From Coriaria nepalensis (taxonomy: Eukaryota; Streptophyta; Magnoliopsida; Cucurbitales; Coriariaceae), in NCBI GenBank assembly GCA_027186245.1, contig CP114485.1, positions 12,738,001 to 12,802,000 of the forward strand: a DNA stretch of 64,000 nucleotides, given 5' to 3'. Both the position numbers and the translations under genes were made by a program. Positions within the stretch are counted from its first letter, which is position 1. Each line of letters begins with the position of its first letter. The notes below the pieces were generated by a model that was not told the origin of the DNA, ran no database searches, and worked only from the letters and a program-made list of their open reading frames with translations. Of this stretch, positions 59,359-64,000 are shown piece by piece.

Positions 59359-62300
59359 TTACTTCTCTAGCCTGCAAAAACAAAAACCAGATTTATGATA
59401 AGATCAACGGATAAGAAATCGAGATGAACAATTTCTGTGAAAGAAATATCAAGATTTTTCAGAAAGATGGTATACCTTTTCGAGTTTATGCTCCTTGCAA
59501 TTTTCTTTTCATCAGATTTCCTGGCTCCGACGAATTCCTTGTCACTAGACGCGGCTAATTCTCTCTTCATTTTCTTCGACTCTACTTCGTTAGATTTAGT
59601 CAAAGTGTCGACCTTCTTCAAAAGCATCTGAAAAATAAGAAGAAAAAAGGAGAGTAATAATCTGTTAATGTCCCATAAATTTGATAAACATGAGAGTGAT
59701 AACTGAGTCTCCTAACCTTAACTTCTTCGTCTTTAGCATTCAAGTTACCATCTTTAACCTCCAACATCTTCCTTAAACCAATCACCTCCTTCTGAAGTTT
59801 GTCATAGAGAAACCCAGACACCATATCTTGATTTGTTTCATTGATGTCTCCATTTTCCTTAATCTCCGCATTTTCCTTTTCGGAATTATCAATGACTTTA
59901 CTTTTTGGCGCCCATATACTTCTCCTCACAATGTTTTCTCTGAAAGTACATTTTTTTTCGCTTTCTAAATTTGGTTGCTTTAGGATAGAGAGTCTTCCGA
60001 TCGATGAAGCTCTTGGTTGTGATGTTGACCTCTTTTTAAGCCTTCCATTGCTTGTCAAGAACCCAAGGATGTTGTTATTAGGTTTTTCAGTTCTTGGGTA
60101 CCCGCAAATCGTGTTTGTTTTCTTTAATCCTTCTTCTAGTGTCTTCAACCTTAGCTTCAACTTCTCCTAAGATGATTTGAGTTTTGATATTATTAGTCAT
60201 TGAGAAAAGTATATATCTTTTCTTTATCGATGCAATTAGAGTGAAGTTTCAGGATTGAATTTATTTAGATTCACCTTGAGTTGTGCTTCTGCCTTAGCGG
60301 TTCTCTCTGATACAGCTAGTTTGTCTCTCAATCGTTGCATCTCGGCCTATATATTGAAAAAAAATAATAAAATCAAACAAAATCAGAAGTTCAATTAAGA
60401 AAAAAATGTAATTATAAGATGAAAAGGGTAAGTATAACAACCGTGTTTATGAAAAAATTACCTGTAATAACCTTCTTTCCTCAAGCCATTGTTTGACCGG
60501 CATAACCTTAGCATTTTCATCTTTCCATTCATTAGCCACCACTGTTGCAACCCGGTTTGCTGAAACTTTAACTCTTGCTAGCTCTCTTTCCAGAGTCCTC
60601 TTTTCCTCCTTATAAATTGAAAAAATATAAATATAAGAAAAAGAAAAGACAATACCCTATAAACAGTATGTATGTATACATATACATTCTTTTTTTTAAA
60701 GATTAGTTATATATGTATACATTCAATTCTTCGATCTGCCTCTTGTAATCCCGGATAGTGTTTGCTGTGGCCCCAGCCGATAGAATAGATTCTTCAAGAT
60801 TCTGAATTGTTAGGCTTAGCTTTTCAACCTCTAAAACCTTTTGCCGATTGGTCTTCTCTAAGATGTGGTTCTCTTCCTGCATATTTGGTTAAACCGAAAT
60901 TCAGTAAAAAATCCGACCAATTAACTAACTCCGAATGCATGGCAAATTTTATAAAAAAAAGGTGTATATTAGGTTCGGGGAAAGTGAGTAGTACGTGACA
61001 GATCTCGATTTGTCTCCTCAACTCAAAGTTCTGGTTCTGAACCTCCTCCACTATTAAAGCTCTTTCTAGTGCACTTCTCAAAATTTTTTCGGCTTCAATT
61101 AGAGCTGATTCTTTAGATTTCCTGTGACGTTCCAACGCTTTCTTATCCTCTTGTAGTATTGCAATCTGATAAACCAGAAGTTCATGTGAGTTGAGAGTTT
61201 CAAAGTGTAGTTTGGGGTGAATTCTGTTCTGGTTAGATTGTGAGACAAACTGGATTATGTATTTTGATCAGTTTATTGCTTACCTCGGTCTTATACATCT
61301 TAATTTCGGATTCAAGAGGAGCAAGGATAGAATCGATCGGGAGAGAATCATTGTCCTTCTGGTTTGCATAAACTCTTCTAAGAGTAGCTTCTGCAGCATA
61401 TTGAGCGGCCAATGCATCCTTTTTCTCATTTGATAGTTTCTTCATTTCAAGATTCTGCAATTTTTTTTATAAATAAAATCCGATTTCAACCGGAAAATGG
61501 TAATGAATTCTGAAAAATCTTAGATTGGGATATATAACATACCTTATGCTCGAGAAGATTTTCATTGAATTGAAGCTTTTCATTGAGTTTATCTACCTCA
61601 ACTCTTAACTGTGAATGAAAATTATATTATACAATTTTAGTATTGAAAAGTCTATATAAAACACAATTCCGAAAAACTAAATTATTTGTTATATAAATAC
61701 CAGCTCTAGAGCTTTATCCTTAAGGGATTCAGCTGCTCTCAGAGCTTTGATTTCGCCATGAGCAGCCCCCATATCTCTATCCTTTTCTGAAAAATGGGGT
61801 AAGAGCAAAGAGGTGAAAATATATACTATGAGAAAGAAGATTTATTACACCATCTTTATGCAAAAAAAGCTAATATAACAAATTATGGAGCAGAGCTCCA
61901 AAAATCCATTTTTCCGAGTGGCTATACATTGAATGGTCAATAAAATTTCGTTAAAACCTGTGACAGCTCAATCTAAAAATTTCATCACTTACTGTACATT
62001 ATTTATTCTTCTCACTGTCCAGTTCCTGGTTAATTTCTTCTCCAATATAATCTCTAGAACAGGGTGAATGCACCAAGAAATTTCTATACACTAGACCTTA
62101 ATACTATTAACACCCTTGAATTTTCAAAAAAATAAAAATAAATTAAGGATTTGTAGTACCTCACAAATTTGAAAAAAAAACCAATAAAAACTAATCAAAT
62201 GGACTGGAAAAAGATTACCCAAATTGACTCACAGAGGCATTTTGACATACATTTAGCAAGCAAAATGTCAGAAGAAGGAAGATGAAACCTTTAAGTAGAT

Positions 62301-62388
62301 TCTGGAGCCGATTGAGCTCCAACATGATTGGGTCAGGGTGATTCAAAGAGAGGTCTTCCATTCTTATTTGTTCTTGATCATAACCCAT
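59359..62388 (-). CDS. MAP70: MAP70-family microtubule-associated protein
   Basis: MAP70 proteins are plant-specific coiled-coil proteins on cortical microtubules; MAP70-1 and MAP70-5 shape secondary walls in xylem. Eleven exons join in phase to 527 residues: 62388-62289, 61786-61701, 61608-61543, 61454-61284, 61165-60995, 60876-60721, 60608-60462, 60346-60275, 60166-59717, 59627-59476 and 59371-59359. The start MGYDQEQIRMEDLSLNHPDP is followed by ELNRLQNLLK, then long heptad-rich coiled coil with family-typical blocks: EIKALRAAESLKDKALEL, KKDALAAQYAAEATLRRVYA, LRSALERALIVEEVQNQNFE and RVATVVANEWKDEN. A basic, Ser-rich non-coiled part (RENIVRRSIWAPKSKVIDNS) and a final Lys-rich coil follow. 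The length, and the match of the start to the LSLSHPDP type, favour MAP70-5 among the Arabidopsis paralogues. A TTG seven codons upstream was rejected as a start. Confidence 0.93.
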
Positions 62389-62409
62389 CGTTCTAGTTTC
62401 TGGGTACAA

Positions 62410-62871
62410 ATATTATCTAACTGGAAAGAGAAAAAAAGTATACTACTTTTGTGAACCTCAATTGACAAGACCAAAATGTGGGCTTTATTGGGTGAAGAGT
62501 GAATGCTGATGGGTTGGTGTTGCTGAGTTTATATTGAAGAGACTACCCGGCTTTGCTTCCCTCCAATATTTGTTAGTAACCGTTGCTTTCTCTTCTCTAT
62601 GACGTGTACTTTTCTTCTTTTTTTTGGGTATTATACTATCTACTATGCCAACAACTTTAGTTTCAATAAGACAAATGTGTAGATTTGTAATATGTTTTTT
62701 ATTCGTTAATTTAATTTGTGAAAATATATGCTTGTAATTAATTACTTAATATTTTGGAAAAGTAAGGTAAAACTAAGTAATGAACAAGTAGCAACCCATG
62801 CACGTTGTCTTAGATAACTTGGTTGGCCACATTTGTGCAACCTTAAAATTTCCAAAAAGTTAATACCCTAC

Positions 62872-62909
<38 letters not shown>

Positions 62910-63207
62910 GAAAAAGAAAATCCCAAATAAATGTTGATTATTTTATAATCTAAATAGGTGATGGTGAAATGATTAGGAGGAGATAAGGGTTTGTCATTTA
63001 TCTTGATATGAAGGTAGAAAGCTCCATATTAAGCTAATTTCAATTGCTTAGGCGCTAAACCTTCCTTAAACCTTGCCTTAATTTCAACTTTCTTAGTGGG
63101 ATTCATTGAAGAAGAAAAAAAAAACATTGAATCCGGTTAAATGTGGTATGGATGACAAAAGGTGGCTTGTAAGAACAAACAAATTGATTCACATTCTAAG
63201 TTAAATG

Positions 63208-63246
<39 letters not shown>

Positions 63247-64000
63247 TCATTCATCTTTGCTTAAAAGTATAATTATATGGTTTTAATAGGTAATAAGCAA
63301 ATATAAAATGGAATGAAATCAAGCTGTTTTTAAGGAGCTTTCCATTTGGCAAAAAGTTGAGATGAGGTTATACTTTCGATTAGGCTACAATGCATATGAA
63401 TTTCACCATCACTTACCCACCACCCAAATGAGTCAAACCCTAAATGACCCAAATTTAATGTTTCGATGAATTTAGAGCTTGGCATATTTAATTTTCTTGG
63501 ATAATAATAATGATGGGTATTTTTTAAGACTTCATGAAATGGGGTTTGAAAGTAACATCATTGAACGCTTATTATAGCATCATTATTTATGTGATTAGGC
63601 AATTCGCACAAGTTTAGGGAGAAAGTCACCCTTGCGATATCTTCGTGAATGAGAGGAAAATATTTCCAAAAGCGGATGTAGAATAAGAGTATTCGCATTC
63701 GGTTTCTTATAAACTTATTCAAATTTAGTTTAATTTTAATTAATATATAAATTTTTTAGATTTTAACTAATAACTTATCGGATAATATTACATCATATTT
63801 TTTATTTTATTATTTAGCTTAAATTATAAATGTTTACAATGATTCTTTAAAGAAACTACATTGATTCTTTAAATTATAAAAATGAGAAATATTTAACTAG
63901 ATATAAGATATATCTTATTTATATTTTTTTGATTATAGCTAATATGTAGTCATTGGTGTATGAACTGAAAACTCAGAAAAACGGTTAAACTCACAACATT
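62410..64000. other. AT-rich region upstream of MAP70
   Basis: Promoter side of MAP70 followed by gene-free DNA. It contains (TA)n microsatellites at about 62877-62906 and 63208-63225, the latter followed by a (GA)n run to 63246. No gene was recognised up to the window end. Confidence 0.6.

Noticed and set aside
1..64000. tRNA genes, CRISPR arrays, bacterial-type operons
   Set aside because: None was recognised by eye; the gene structure is eukaryotic throughout. A tRNAscan-SE run would be decisive for tRNAs.

Overview
This is nuclear DNA from a flowering plant, most likely a eudicot. The genes are intron-rich with GT..AG borders, the intergenic DNA is very AT-rich, there are several decayed LTR and LINE retrotransposons, and the encoded families are plant-specific (NF-YB of the LEC1 class, SnRK1 beta subunit, isoprenylated HMA proteins, PPR-SMR, PADRE, MAP70). 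No bacterial, organellar or viral gene block was seen, and no rRNA, tRNA or CRISPR array was recognised. Exon borders were read by eye from splice consensus, reading phase and family resemblance; no alignment was run.

Left part (1-17.3 kb), gene-dense: a PDS5-type cohesin regulator (minus strand, 3' end cut by the window), a broken TRM10 tRNA methyltransferase gene (plus), a LEC1-class NF-YB transcription factor with a distal 49-base first exon (minus), a Nudix hydrolase of the NUDT2 type (plus) and a mitochondrial acyl carrier protein (minus). From memory, Arabidopsis carries the same families in the same order at about At5g47690, 47680, 47670, 47650 and 47630, so this looks like an ancient collinear block in which TRM10 has decayed locally.

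Middle (17.3-41.2 kb): a 5'-truncated Ty1/copia relic (about 18.5-21.3 kb); a 640-base inverted repeat built from what looks like a small gene fragment; the SnRK1 beta subunit gene (plus, four exons); an oligopeptide transporter (minus, six exons) with a cluster of ACGT-core motifs upstream; a long AT-rich gene desert; a minus-strand LINE relic; and a copia element with both LTRs and a 5-base target duplication but no gag.

Right part (41.2-64 kb): two heavy-metal-associated isoprenylated plant protein genes (a two-HMA protein on minus ending CSIM and a one-HMA protein on plus ending CIVM), separated by a third copia relic; an intronless PPR-SMR gene resembling SVR7; a 791-base hAT-like MITE with an 8-base target duplication; a small PADRE-domain protein; and a MAP70 microtubule-associated protein gene (minus, eleven exons).

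The genes do not form one pathway: they are ordinary, independently transcribed plant loci covering cohesion, seed transcription, redox or nucleotide clean-up, mitochondrial lipoate/fatty-acid synthesis, energy signalling, peptide/metal transport, metal binding, plastid RNA biology and cortical microtubules. I see no convincing new multi-gene system. The most unusual items are the TRM10 pseudogene, the inverted duplication of a gene fragment (a possible small-RNA source), the intronic hairpin in the first HIPP gene, and the RY-motif cluster in the intron of the LEC1-class gene.
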